The position numbers were made by a program, and so were the translations under genes. A model generated the notes under the pieces. The model saw only the letters and a list, made by a program, of their open reading frames with translations. It made no database searches and was not told where the DNA came from. Of a stretch of DNA of 38,210 nucleotides, positions 7,679-15,080 are shown piece after piece; position 1 is the stretch's first letter; every line of letters begins with the position of its first letter. Origin of the DNA: Corallococcus llansteffanensis (GTDB lineage Bacteria; Myxococcota; Myxococcia; Myxococcales; Myxococcaceae); NCBI RefSeq assembly GCF_003612055.1, contig NZ_RAWB01000020.1, forward strand, positions 1 through 38,210. Reading direction: 5' to 3'.

Positions 7679-9174
7679 CTGCGGTTGAACACCATCATCC
7701 GCAGGAAGGCGCGGGGGTGGCGCGCGGAGCCATAGGCGATGGTCGCCAGCTCCACCGCCGCGGGCATCATGTCGTCCCGGTCGATGAGCGGATCCACCGC
7801 CTTCTCGCGGTGGGTGGTGAGCCACTGGCGCCACTGCCGCGCCTCGCCGGCCGGCAGCGCGCCGGACAGCCGCTGGAGGTTGAGCAGCATCTCCAGCGCG
7901 ATGCGGTTGCAGAACACCTCCTTGTCATGCTGGGCGCTGACGGCCCGCGCGTCCGCCACCGCGCTCGTGAGCGCGTCCCGGTTGCCCGTGGCGGCGTGGT
8001 ACGCGAGCAGCGGCAGGGGCAGCCCGCGCGCGATGTCGAAGCCCATCTGCCCGTAGAAGCGCGGGTTGAAGTCGATGAGGAGGAAGTCGTCCTTCGTCTG
8101 GATGAACTCCACCTCGAAGACGCCGTGGTAGCCCAGGCGCTTGCACAGGCGCGTGAGGCCCGCCACGAGGTCCGGGCGCAGCGGGGCGGGCTCGAAGCAG
8201 ACGCCCACGCCCAGCTTGCGCGGCCGCTGGAGCACCTTCATGGAGGCGCGCGCCTCGAAGAGCTCCCCCGTCTCGTCCACGAAGCCGGAGAGGCTGTAGA
8301 TGCCCTCGGCCGCCTCGGGGTGGAACTCCTGCACCATGGGGTTCACCACGGCCGGGTCGAACTTCACAAGCATGGGCGCGTACGTGTCGCGGGCGAACTC
8401 GCGGTACTCGCGCGCCAGGTCGTCCGGCGACGCCACCGGCTGCCCCTTGCGGTGCGTGGCGTGGAGGATCTGCGTCGTGGGCTTGAGCAGCACCGGGAAG
8501 CTCGCCTCGCGGCGCACCTGCTCCAGGTCCGCCTCCGACTGGGGGAACCAGGTGCGCGGCAGGTGCAGGCCCACCTCGGTGCCCACCTCGTAGAGACGGC
8601 GCTTGTTGAGCAGCCCGTACACCGCGTCCACGCCCGGGTCATAGAGGTGGAAGAGGTCCTCCAGCTTGGCGCGGTGCGCGGCGATGAGCCACGCCAGCTC
8701 GTCGCTCGTCGGGTAGAGCACGTGCTTGACGGGCTCGCGCAGGCCGAAGTCCACCAGCCACTGGAGGAAGGCCTCCGGCTGGGACTCCGGCGGGCACTGC
8801 ACGCGGCGGCTGACGAAGCGTGAGTAGCTGGCCGGGCCCAACCGGCCCGTGTCCGCCACCGTCACGTCCACGCCAGCACGGCCCAGACAGCGCGCCGCGG
8901 CCAGGGTGCCGTAGAAGTTGGCGGAGAACAGCAACGCAGGGGGACGGGCCGCGATGACAGCCGCGGGGGCCTCATCGGAGAAGGCCGCCTGTTCCATCTC
9001 ATGCTCCAGGTTCGCGGGGTCGGCCTCACGGCGGGGCCGCTGTGAGGGACGACGGGATTGTCTTGGGCGGCGCTGCGCGAGGCGGTTGCCGCCGAGATCA
9101 GGGGTAGACGGACCGGCGACCGCGGTGCTGGCCATCAGCCCCGCGGCAAGAAGCGTCAGAAGGTGCCTGTTCAT
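7675..9174 (-). CDS. ATP-grasp carboxylate-amine ligase (COG3919-like), start ambiguous
   Basis: The catalytic part reads ALLFSANFYGTLAAARCLGRAG (pre-ATP-grasp Rossmann), then SFPVLLKPTTQ with the ATP-binding Lys, and ends with GYHGVFEVEFIQTK and LLIDFNPRFYGQMG, the metal-binding Glu/Asn residues of ATP-grasp enzymes. It is closest to the predicted ATP-dependent carboligases found in polysaccharide clusters, which join a carboxylate to an amine via an acyl-phosphate. The frame opens at 9174 with MNRHLLTLLAAGLMASTAVA, which looks like a signal peptide followed by an Arg/Gln-rich stretch; that is odd for a cytosolic ATP enzyme. An internal ATG at 8997 (MEQAAFSDEA) has GGAG 6 bases upstream, and the 59 codons before it have weaker GC3, so 7675-8997 may be the real gene. 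Its stop shares CTAG with the decarboxylase. Confidence 0.82.
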   Translation of the reverse strand: MNRHLLTLLAAGLMASTAVAGPSTPDLGGNRLAQRRPRQSRRPSQRPRREADPANLEHEMEQAAFSDEAPAAVIAARPPALLFSANFYGTLAAARCLGRAGVDVTVADTGRLGPASYSRFVSRRVQCPPESQPEAFLQWLVDFGLREPVKHVLYPTSDELAWLIAAHRAKLEDLFHLYDPGVDAVYGLLNKRRLYEVGTEVGLHLPRTWFPQSEADLEQVRREASFPVLLKPTTQILHATHRKGQPVASPDDLAREYREFARDTYAPMLVKFDPAVVNPMVQEFHPEAAEGIYSLSGFVDETGELFEARASMKVLQRPRKLGVGVCFEPAPLRPDLVAGLTRLCKRLGYHGVFEVEFIQTKDDFLLIDFNPRFYGQMGFDIARGLPLPLLAYHAATGNRDALTSAVADARAVSAQHDKEVFCNRIALEMLLNLQRLSGALPAGEARQWRQWLTTHREKAVDPLIDRDDMMPAAVELATIAYGSARHPRAFLRMMVFNRS

Positions 9175-9263
9175 GTCGAGCCGTCTGCCTTCCAGAAGCC
9201 CGGGTGACCCCCGGAGGGCAATTCACGACAGAATACCTTTTCCCGCTGCGCTTGGGACGGGCT

Positions 9264-9287
9264 CCTTGGACGATTGCTCCTCCAAGG
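9264..9287 (-). terminator. Possible hairpin between methyltransferase and ATP-grasp genes
   Basis: CCTTGG (9264-9269) and CCAAGG (9282-9287) form a 6-bp stem with a 12-base loop, 23 bases after the methyltransferase stop on the minus strand. There is no clear T-run. The remainder of the 135-bp spacer shows no firm promoter. Confidence 0.3.
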
Positions 9288-9309
9288 ACTGTCAGGGACG
9301 GGCCTGGCG

Positions 9310-10125
9310 TCAGGGGGGAATCCCCCCGGGCGGGCTCCAGCGCAGGAAGCCGTGGGAGGACAGCCAGGCGTCCGTGGCAATCCCTGGCATCGTCGCCGCG
9401 AGGCGCGGGAGGGACTCCGCGAAGGCCTCCGGTGGGGCTGTATGGCCGGCGGCCCTCGCGGCCTTCCACGCGGCCTCCCAGGCCTGGAAGAAGGCGTGCA
9501 GAGGCTCGCCCGGACGGACGCGGCGGCGCAGGTCGCGGGGCAGCCAGTCGCGCAGCAAGAGGGGCGCGAAGCCGCGGGAGAAGTCGGTGTGGAACAGCAG
9601 GCTCTCGCGCACGGGGGTGTCGCCGTCCGGGGCACGCCGCAGCAGGTGGGCCACCAGCACCGCGCCGTCCGTGTCGGAGCTGCCCTCCACGAGCAGGCCC
9701 GTGGGCAGCAGCGGGCGTGACAGGGTGCGGTGCACCTCCGGGATGCGCTCGGGCGGGCCCTGGCGCAGCAGGTTCATGGCGCGCACCAGGCGGGCGGGCT
9801 CGTCCGGGCCCAGGGGCAGCGCGAAGCCGCCCTCGCGGAACCAGGTGCGCGCGTCCGCGTGGGTGCGCGCGGCGGCCCGGGCGCGCTCGGCGTCCAGCTC
9901 CACGCCGACGACGGTGAGCCCGGGGTTCAGGGCGCGGAAGGCCTGGGCGCTCTCCAGCGTCGTCCAGGGATGTTCGCCGAAGCCCACGTCCGCGAAGACG
10001 GCGCGGGCCCAGGCGTCGTCCTCGCGCGTGAGCAGCGCGGACTCGAAGCGGCACAGGTACGCGTCGAGCGCGCGCAGGCGTCCGGGAGCGGTCCTCCCCC
10101 GCGTGCGAATGTCCAGGTCGACCAT
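9310..10125 (-). CDS. SAM-dependent methyltransferase-like protein
   Basis: This 271-residue protein starts at ATG 10125 (MVDLDIRTRGRTAPGRLR); longer in-frame starts exist but run into the divergent gene. Class I methyltransferase motif I is visible as VFADVGFGEHPW (DVGFG at 46-50), followed by VVGVELD (72-78) whose acidic residue normally binds the SAM ribose. A later VRAMNLLRQ segment fits motif IV/V. The C-terminal 100 residues are basic and unassigned. It is cytosolic with no signal peptide. The substrate is unknown. GGAGG sits almost against the ATG, so initiation may be inefficient or the true start may differ slightly. It is probably transcribed ahead of the ATP-grasp gene. Confidence 0.75.
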   Translation of the reverse strand: MVDLDIRTRGRTAPGRLRALDAYLCRFESALLTREDDAWARAVFADVGFGEHPWTTLESAQAFRALNPGLTVVGVELDAERARAAARTHADARTWFREGGFALPLGPDEPARLVRAMNLLRQGPPERIPEVHRTLSRPLLPTGLLVEGSSDTDGAVLVAHLLRRAPDGDTPVRESLLFHTDFSRGFAPLLLRDWLPRDLRRRVRPGEPLHAFFQAWEAAWKAARAAGHTAPPEAFAESLPRLAATMPGIATDAWLSSHGFLRWSPPGGIPP

Positions 10126-10224
10126 CCCTCCGACATGGGCGAGCGGGGCCGGAGCGTCAAGGCCCCTGGGCCCGGCCCCACCCCGTTTTCGTCCGGCCCA
10201 CGGCCCACCTAGAGTCCGGGCTCC

Positions 10225-11274
10225 GTGAGCGATCCATCCTCCGTCTGCCCCCGCTGTGGTGCGCCCCGCGCGGCTGGCCCCGAGTGCCCGGGCTGCGGCG
10301 TCATCTACCTCCGCGCCGAGGCCCGCGCCGCCGCCCGTCAGGCCGAGGAGCGTGAGCTCGCGGCGCGGAACGCCGCCCAGCGCGAGGCCGAGGATCAGCG
10401 GCTCGCGCTGCGCGAAGCCCTGGAGGCCCACGCGGCGCCCACGTTCGTCCCGCCCCTCGTCGCGGCGATGCCGGAGAGCGTGACGCCGGACCTGACCTTC
10501 GATGGCGGCGACGAAGCGGAAGCGGCCTTCGAGGCGAAGCTGCGCGCGTGCGTGCTGCCCGCGACGCTCGTCATGGCCTGGCTCGCGGTCAAGTCGCCGG
10601 GATTCCACTTCCTGTCACGCATCTTCCTCACCATGCCGGTGCACGAGCTGGGACACGCCGTCACCGCGTGGTTCTGCGGCTTCAGCGCCACGCCCTCGCT
10701 GTGGGTCACCTCCGTCTCGGACGAGCGCTCGTCCTTCATGGTGGTGCTGGTGGCGGGCCTGTTGGGGACCCTCCTCTACCAGGGCTGGAAGCGGCGTCGG
10801 TGGGCGTGGATGGCGGTGGGCTCGGTGCTGCTCGCGGCGCAGGCGGTGGGCACGCTGGCGTTGGATCTGGAGCAGGGCAAGGCGATGTTCACCTTCGGCG
10901 GCGACGCGGGGAAGATGGTGCTGGGCGCGGCGCTGATGACCACGTTCTACGTGCCCCCGGGCCACTACCTGCGCAAGCACGCGCTGCGCTGGGGCTTCGT
11001 CGTCATTGGCGCGGCGGCGTTCATGGACGGCTTCGAGATGTGGTGGGGCGCGCGCACCGACGTGGACCGCATCCCCTTCGGCCTCATCGAGGGCGTGGGC
11101 CTGAGCGACCCCAGCCGGCTGGTGGAGACCTACGGCTGGAACGTGAGCCGCGTCATCCGCTGGAACGTGACGGTGGGCGTCAGCTGCCTCGTCGCGCTGG
11201 GCGCGCTCTACCTGGGCGCCCTCTGGCGGGTCCGCGACGTGTTGCGCGGTGGTGGCGGCACGGGCGCGGCCTGA
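10225..11274 (+). CDS. Zinc-ribbon, HELGH-motif integral membrane protein (M50-like)
   Basis: This 349-residue protein starts at a GTG. Residues 8-24 form a zinc ribbon (CPRC, then CPGC). Residues 33-70 are a charged helix, probably a coiled coil. A membrane segment carries HELGHAVTAW at 140-149, the HExxH zinc-protease signature inside a hydrophobic helix, as in M50/site-2-type intramembrane proteases. Several more membrane helices follow (VVLVAGLLGTLLY, WMAVGSVLLAAQAVGTLAL and others to the C-terminus). A typical downstream NxDG-type metal ligand is not obvious, so the protein may be a divergent peptidase or an inactive relative. The combination suggests a membrane protease sensing a cytosolic partner (inference). 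Its last 67 bp overlap the MBL gene tail to tail. Confidence 0.78.
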   Translation: MSDPSSVCPRCGAPRAAGPECPGCGVIYLRAEARAAARQAEERELAARNAAQREAEDQRLALREALEAHAAPTFVPPLVAAMPESVTPDLTFDGGDEAEAAFEAKLRACVLPATLVMAWLAVKSPGFHFLSRIFLTMPVHELGHAVTAWFCGFSATPSLWVTSVSDERSSFMVVLVAGLLGTLLYQGWKRRRWAWMAVGSVLLAAQAVGTLALDLEQGKAMFTFGGDAGKMVLGAALMTTFYVPPGHYLRKHALRWGFVVIGAAAFMDGFEMWWGARTDVDRIPFGLIEGVGLSDPSRLVETYGWNVSRVIRWNVTVGVSCLVALGALYLGALWRVRDVLRGGGGTGAA

Positions 11275-12809
11275 CGCCAGTCCCCGAAGGGCCACTCGAA
11301 GCCCGGCGTGCGCAGCACCTCCGGCGCCCGGGCCCCCCGCCAGCGCAGGGCCTCTCCGGGCCTCAGCAGGAGCGCCTTGGGTCCCTCGCCCCGCGCCTTG
11401 CGCACCTCCGCCAGCCGCTCCGGATACGGATCCGCGTCGGGGTTCTCGTCGAGGGAGCTCGCGCCCGTGACGGGCTCGCCCGGGTAGCCGACGTAGCGCG
11501 GCCCCATGCCCTCGCGCCAGTACCAGGGGGCACCGCCGTCCGCGCACGGCACGACGTAGCGCGCACCCAGCAACGCACCATAGCGCAGGGCCTCCTCCGG
11601 ACCCGCCATCAGTCGCTGCGGCGTGGTGAGCGCGTCGCGCGGCACGTTGACGAGGAAGGCATCCAGCGTGGTGAAGCCGAAGAAGATGGGCGGCAGCCGG
11701 AAGCCGCGCACGCCGCAGAAGAGCACGTCCACCGGGCCCTGCTCCTTGTGCACCCGGCGGCACACCGCGTCCATGTCCCCGCGCACGTCGTGGCCCGCGT
11801 CCGCGAAGAAGGCGGCGGAGAAGTCCGGCGAGCGCACGAGCCAGGTGTTGCCCTCGTTGAAGAGGCCCGGGTGCGGCCCCTCGCCGTCGGTGGGCTGCTC
11901 GCCGTGGAAGGGCAGCGCGTGCACCGTCACGTCCCCCACCTGCCGCGTCTCACCCCAGCGCAGGGGCTCCACGCGCGTGAAACCCAGCTGCTGGAGCCGC
12001 AGCGCGCAGTCCGTGGAGAAGAGGCTCTCGCGCGCCACCGCCGGCACGAAGATGCGCGTGTCGCGGGGCAGGGGCAGCAGCGAGCCCAGGTGGAAGTGGT
12101 CCCCGTGTGAGTGGGTGATGACCACCGCGTCCACACGCCCCAGGTCACCCGCCTGCAGCGGCGCGTAGCCGGGCAGGTCCGCGTCTCCGGCGGGGCGGAA
12201 ATATGGATCCACCAGCACTCGCCCTTCCCTGCCCGCCACCAGCACCGTGTTGTGTCCCACGAAGAGGGCCCCAGGCCCGGGCACCTCCACCGGCCTCTCG
12301 TGGCGCACGAGCCAGCCGGCCTGCGACAGGTCGCCCAACAGCTCGCCCACGACGGGCACGGTGGCCAGCGCGCGCAGCTCCTCGCGCGTCGCGCCCCGGG
12401 CGAGCGCGGCGAACAGGTCCGCCACCACCGGCCAGTCCTTCGCGCGCACCGGCACGTCCAGGCCCAGCGACTCCTGGCGCAGGTGCAGCACGCGGGGGCG
12501 GTGGCGCAGCGGATCCGGGAAGAGGACGTCCTCGCGCAGCACGCGCCGTCCCATGCGCCGCTTCGTGCCCACGCACAGCGCGGCGTACCGGGGCGTGTCC
12601 TCCAGCCAGCGCACCAGCGCGTCCGCCTCACGCAGCGCGCCCTCGCGACCCAGCGCGGCGATGTGGCGCTTGAGCGGAAGCTGGGCCCAGCGCACCGGAC
12701 GCGCGGTGGGCCCCTGGATGCTGCACCCCAGGTCCTCGTGGTGGTCGGCCTCCGTGCGGGCGGAGGCGAGGACGGCCAGGCTGACGCCGCGGTGCAGGGT
12801 GAGTCGCAT
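11208..12809 (-). CDS. MBL-fold metallo-hydrolase, long form
   Basis: This 533-residue protein starts at ATG 12809 (MRLTLHRGVSLAV); the frame extends 12 codons further but without better signals. The metallo-beta-lactamase metal site is HSHGDH at 233-238, preceded by the strand RVLVDPYF and followed by RIFVPA. Further ligands are expected in LPFHGEQ and FADAGHD. The N-terminal 180 residues are not part of the MBL core. They are rich in basic and helical segments and may bind substrate. The order and the late VPCADGG resemble the lactonase/NAPE-hydrolase branch more than beta-lactamases, but the substrate is unknown. It is divergent from the OPT transporter (165-bp spacer) and overlaps the HELGH gene at its 3' end. 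Confidence 0.82.
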   Translation of the reverse strand: MRLTLHRGVSLAVLASARTEADHHEDLGCSIQGPTARPVRWAQLPLKRHIAALGREGALREADALVRWLEDTPRYAALCVGTKRRMGRRVLREDVLFPDPLRHRPRVLHLRQESLGLDVPVRAKDWPVVADLFAALARGATREELRALATVPVVGELLGDLSQAGWLVRHERPVEVPGPGALFVGHNTVLVAGREGRVLVDPYFRPAGDADLPGYAPLQAGDLGRVDAVVITHSHGDHFHLGSLLPLPRDTRIFVPAVARESLFSTDCALRLQQLGFTRVEPLRWGETRQVGDVTVHALPFHGEQPTDGEGPHPGLFNEGNTWLVRSPDFSAAFFADAGHDVRGDMDAVCRRVHKEQGPVDVLFCGVRGFRLPPIFFGFTTLDAFLVNVPRDALTTPQRLMAGPEEALRYGALLGARYVVPCADGGAPWYWREGMGPRYVGYPGEPVTGASSLDENPDADPYPERLAEVRKARGEGPKALLLRPGEALRWRGARAPEVLRTPGFEWPFGDWRQAAPVPPPPRNTSRTRQRAPR

Positions 12810-12974
12810 GCACCGCGACGTCGCACGCCTCGCCGCCCTTCGCAAGCAGCTCCCGAGTCTCCGCGCCTTTGCGCCACGCGGCGGAGTCGGCGACGGGCCG
12901 CCGGGTCGCCCGCGTCCGGTGACGCGCTCGAGGTTGTGACTCGCCGGGGAACGCCGCTACCCTCCCCCGCACCC

Positions 12975-14822
12975 ATGGCCCAAACCGCCCAGCCGCTCCC
13001 GCCGGAGCCCTCCGTCCCCCTGTCGCCGGCGTCCGAAGCCGTCACGCCGCGCTTCCGCTTCCTGCCCGCGGTGAACACGTGGAAGTACCACCTGCTGCTC
13101 GCCACGGTGGCCATCCTCATCCTGGGCCCGCTGGGCGGCGTGGCCGCGTCGTACATGAACTTCAGCCTGGGCTTCTTCGTCGCGAGCCAGGTGCTCTCCG
13201 GCATCCTCGGCAGCGTCGTCACCTACGGCTACGGCGCGGAGGGCAAGCACGGCGCCAACTACATGCAGACGATGGCCGCGTCGGTGGCCTCGCTGTGCGC
13301 CATGTCCGTGCTCATTCAAGCCATGGTGTGGCTGGGCATGCCCCAGCCGCCCGCGTGGCAGCTCATGCTCTTCGTCGGGTGCGTGGGCATGTTCGGCGTG
13401 GGCGTGGGCATGCTCTACACGCCGCTGCTCGTGGACCGGCTCCAGTTGGACTACCCGTCCGGCTACGCGGTGGCCAACATCCTGCGCGCGCTCACCGACA
13501 AGCGTCTGCTCAAGGCCTCCATCGCGAAGCTGGGCGGCGGCACCGGCCTGGGCATCCTCGCGGCGTTGCTCACGGAGAAGGTGGCCAGGGTGGCCGCGCT
13601 CAGCGTGAGCAGCTCCACCGTGGGCGCGGGCATGGTCGTGGGCAGCCGCATCACCGTGCCCGCGATGTGCATGGGCATCCTGGGCTTCGCGCTCACGCCG
13701 TACCTGCGCGACATCGGCTGGCTGGGGCCCAATGATCCGTACCGGAAGATCGGCTTCCTCATCTCGCTCGCGATGATCTGCGGCGCGGCGCTGGTGGACC
13801 TGGCGCTGCTCGCGGTGCAGGCGGTGGCGCGCATCCGCGGCCAGGCGCAGGCGCCGGTGGACGACGAGCCCTCCTGGAAGAAGGTCAACGTGCCCCGGCT
13901 CATCGCCTGGGTGGTGGGCTGGGGCGCGGCCGTCGTCGTCGTCGCCACGCAGGTGCTGCACCAGCCGGCGGGATTCATCATCTTCGGGCTCGCGCTGTCC
14001 GTGCTGTTCGTGCTGATCAACGGCATCGCCTACGGCATCAGCGACAACAACCCCATCTCCAGCGCGTTCGTGATGTCCGTGCTGCTGATGTCGCTCCTGG
14101 GCCTGAAGGATCCGCTGGTGGGGCTGATGGCGTCCTCCATCCTGCTCATCTCCACGTCGGTGGGCTGCGACATGCAGCAGGACCGCTCCACCGGCTGGCG
14201 GCTGGGCACCAACCGCGTGTTGCAGTTCCGCTACCAGGTGCTGGGCATCTTCATGGGCGCGGTGCTGTGCGTGGCGCTGGCGCGCGTCTTCATGGGTGCC
14301 TACCCGGTGCTGTCCGTCAACCAGTTGGACCATCCCGACACGAAGGTGGGCCAGTGGGGCTCCGCGATGACGTACAAGTTCGTGGGCGCCATCCGCGACC
14401 TGGGCGCGCTGTCCGAGCACAAGGTGAAGGCGCTGCTCGTGGGCCTGGGCATCGGCTTCACGCTGGAGGTCCTGCGGAAGATCATCCGCCGGCACCCGGC
14501 GTACCTGCGCTTCGTGCAGGGCTCGCGCACCGGCTTCGCGGTGGGTTACGCGATGGACTCGGTGGTGCTGGCGAGCCCCTACGCGTCCGCGTTCGGTGGC
14601 TTCATCGCGCTGCCGGCGACGATCTGGTTCGGCGCGGGCGGCGTTCTCACGTCGCTGTTCAACACCGCCTCCAAGCGCTTCGCGCGCCCGCCCGCTCCGG
14701 GTGAGACGGTCCTCCCGGAGGACATGAGCACCATGTCCCTGGTGGGCGGCGGCCTCATCGCGGGCGAGTCGCTCTTCTACCTGTTCGTGGGCCTGTACGG
14801 CCTGCTGGCGCTGCTGGGCTGA
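12975..14822 (+). CDS. OPT-family oligopeptide/metal-chelate transporter
   Basis: This 615-residue polytopic membrane protein begins MAQTAQPLPPEPSVP. After a Pro-rich cytosolic tail come about 14-16 hydrophobic helices. Family features include GGVAASYMNFSLGFFVASQ in the first helices, KLGGGTGLGILAALL, VGAGMVVGSRI, and the C-terminal GFAVGYAMDSVVLASPYAS and FGGFIALPATIWFGAGG. OPT proteins import short peptides or metal-peptide chelates by proton symport; bacterial members are poorly characterised. The ATG at 12975 is preceded by a C-rich stretch with no visible Shine-Dalgarno, and a GTG at 12936 is possible. The gene lies 62 bp upstream of the Thr-leader ORF, so a link between peptide uptake and threonine supply is conceivable but unproven. 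Confidence 0.9.
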   Translation: MAQTAQPLPPEPSVPLSPASEAVTPRFRFLPAVNTWKYHLLLATVAILILGPLGGVAASYMNFSLGFFVASQVLSGILGSVVTYGYGAEGKHGANYMQTMAASVASLCAMSVLIQAMVWLGMPQPPAWQLMLFVGCVGMFGVGVGMLYTPLLVDRLQLDYPSGYAVANILRALTDKRLLKASIAKLGGGTGLGILAALLTEKVARVAALSVSSSTVGAGMVVGSRITVPAMCMGILGFALTPYLRDIGWLGPNDPYRKIGFLISLAMICGAALVDLALLAVQAVARIRGQAQAPVDDEPSWKKVNVPRLIAWVVGWGAAVVVVATQVLHQPAGFIIFGLALSVLFVLINGIAYGISDNNPISSAFVMSVLLMSLLGLKDPLVGLMASSILLISTSVGCDMQQDRSTGWRLGTNRVLQFRYQVLGIFMGAVLCVALARVFMGAYPVLSVNQLDHPDTKVGQWGSAMTYKFVGAIRDLGALSEHKVKALLVGLGIGFTLEVLRKIIRRHPAYLRFVQGSRTGFAVGYAMDSVVLASPYASAFGGFIALPATIWFGAGGVLTSLFNTASKRFARPPAPGETVLPEDMSTMSLVGGGLIAGESLFYLFVGLYGLLALLG

Positions 14823-14848
14823 GGGCCCACCCTGCCCCGGCGCACGAC

Positions 14849-14877
14849 TTGACTTTCCGTGCGACCGGGAGCACTTC
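14849..14877 (+). promoter_or_regulatory. Possible sigma-70 promoter for the Thr leader
   Basis: TTGACT at 14849-14854 is a good -35. With a 17-base spacer the -10 would be CACTTC (14872-14877), which is poor. Transcription would begin near the GTG of the leader at 14885, which would then be nearly leaderless. Read-through from the OPT gene is an alternative source of transcript. Confidence 0.3.
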
Positions 14878-14884
14878 TTGTCCC

Positions 14885-14968
14885 GTGAACCTCGTCAACG
14901 CCACCACCGCGACCACGACCACCACCGCTTCGGCGGGAGTGGGAGCGGTGCGCGTGTCGGTGGTCTGA
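14885..14968 (+). CDS. Thr-rich leader peptide (putative attenuator)
   Basis: A 27-residue ORF starts at GTG (VNLVNA) and has seven Thr in eight residues at positions 7-14 (TTATTTTT), then a Val/Gly/Ala-rich end and TGA at 14966. It lies 112 bp upstream of a threonyl-tRNA synthetase gene, exactly where a regulatory leader peptide would be expected. The sequence straight after the Thr codons can pair with the left arm of a downstream GC-rich hairpin, as in classic attenuation. A GGGAG lies 13 bases before the GTG, rather far for an RBS. Such leaders sense charged tRNA: a ribosome stalled on Thr codons would favour the antiterminator. The peptide itself probably has no function. Confidence 0.6.
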   Translation: MNLVNATTATTTTTASAGVGAVRVSVV

Positions 14969-15017
14969 CGAGCGCACGGTTTCCCGCCCCGCCGAGTTCC
15001 GGCCGGGGCGACCGTGC
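14932..15017 (+). promoter_or_regulatory. Attenuator-like alternative hairpins upstream of short ThrRS gene
   Basis: The terminator-like stem has arms GCACGGT (14974-14980) and ACCGTGC (15011-15017), with an inner stem CGCCCCG (14985-14991) and CGGGGCG (15004-15010) and a small CCG/CGG top. An alternative pairing uses GGCGGGA (14932-14938), directly after the Thr run, with TCCCGCC (14982-14988), and GTGCGC (14948-14953) with GCGCAC (14972-14977). Both break the left side of the first stem. The two folds are therefore mutually exclusive. No U-tract follows, so termination may be Rho-assisted or the effect may be translational. Confidence 0.55.
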
Positions 15018-15080
15018 AAGCATTCACGCCCCGTGTCCGGCCCCGGCTTCTTCACCCGACCGACACACGGAGTCACGACG

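Noticed and set aside
6346-8823. 825-codon plus-strand ORF crossing the decarboxylase and ATP-grasp genes
   Set aside because: It overlaps two genes with clear catalytic motifs and its composition is Arg/Gly/Ala-rich without domain signs.
9174-10125. Longer methyltransferase start at 10608
   Set aside because: The extension runs antisense through the start of the HELGH gene and has no methyltransferase similarity.
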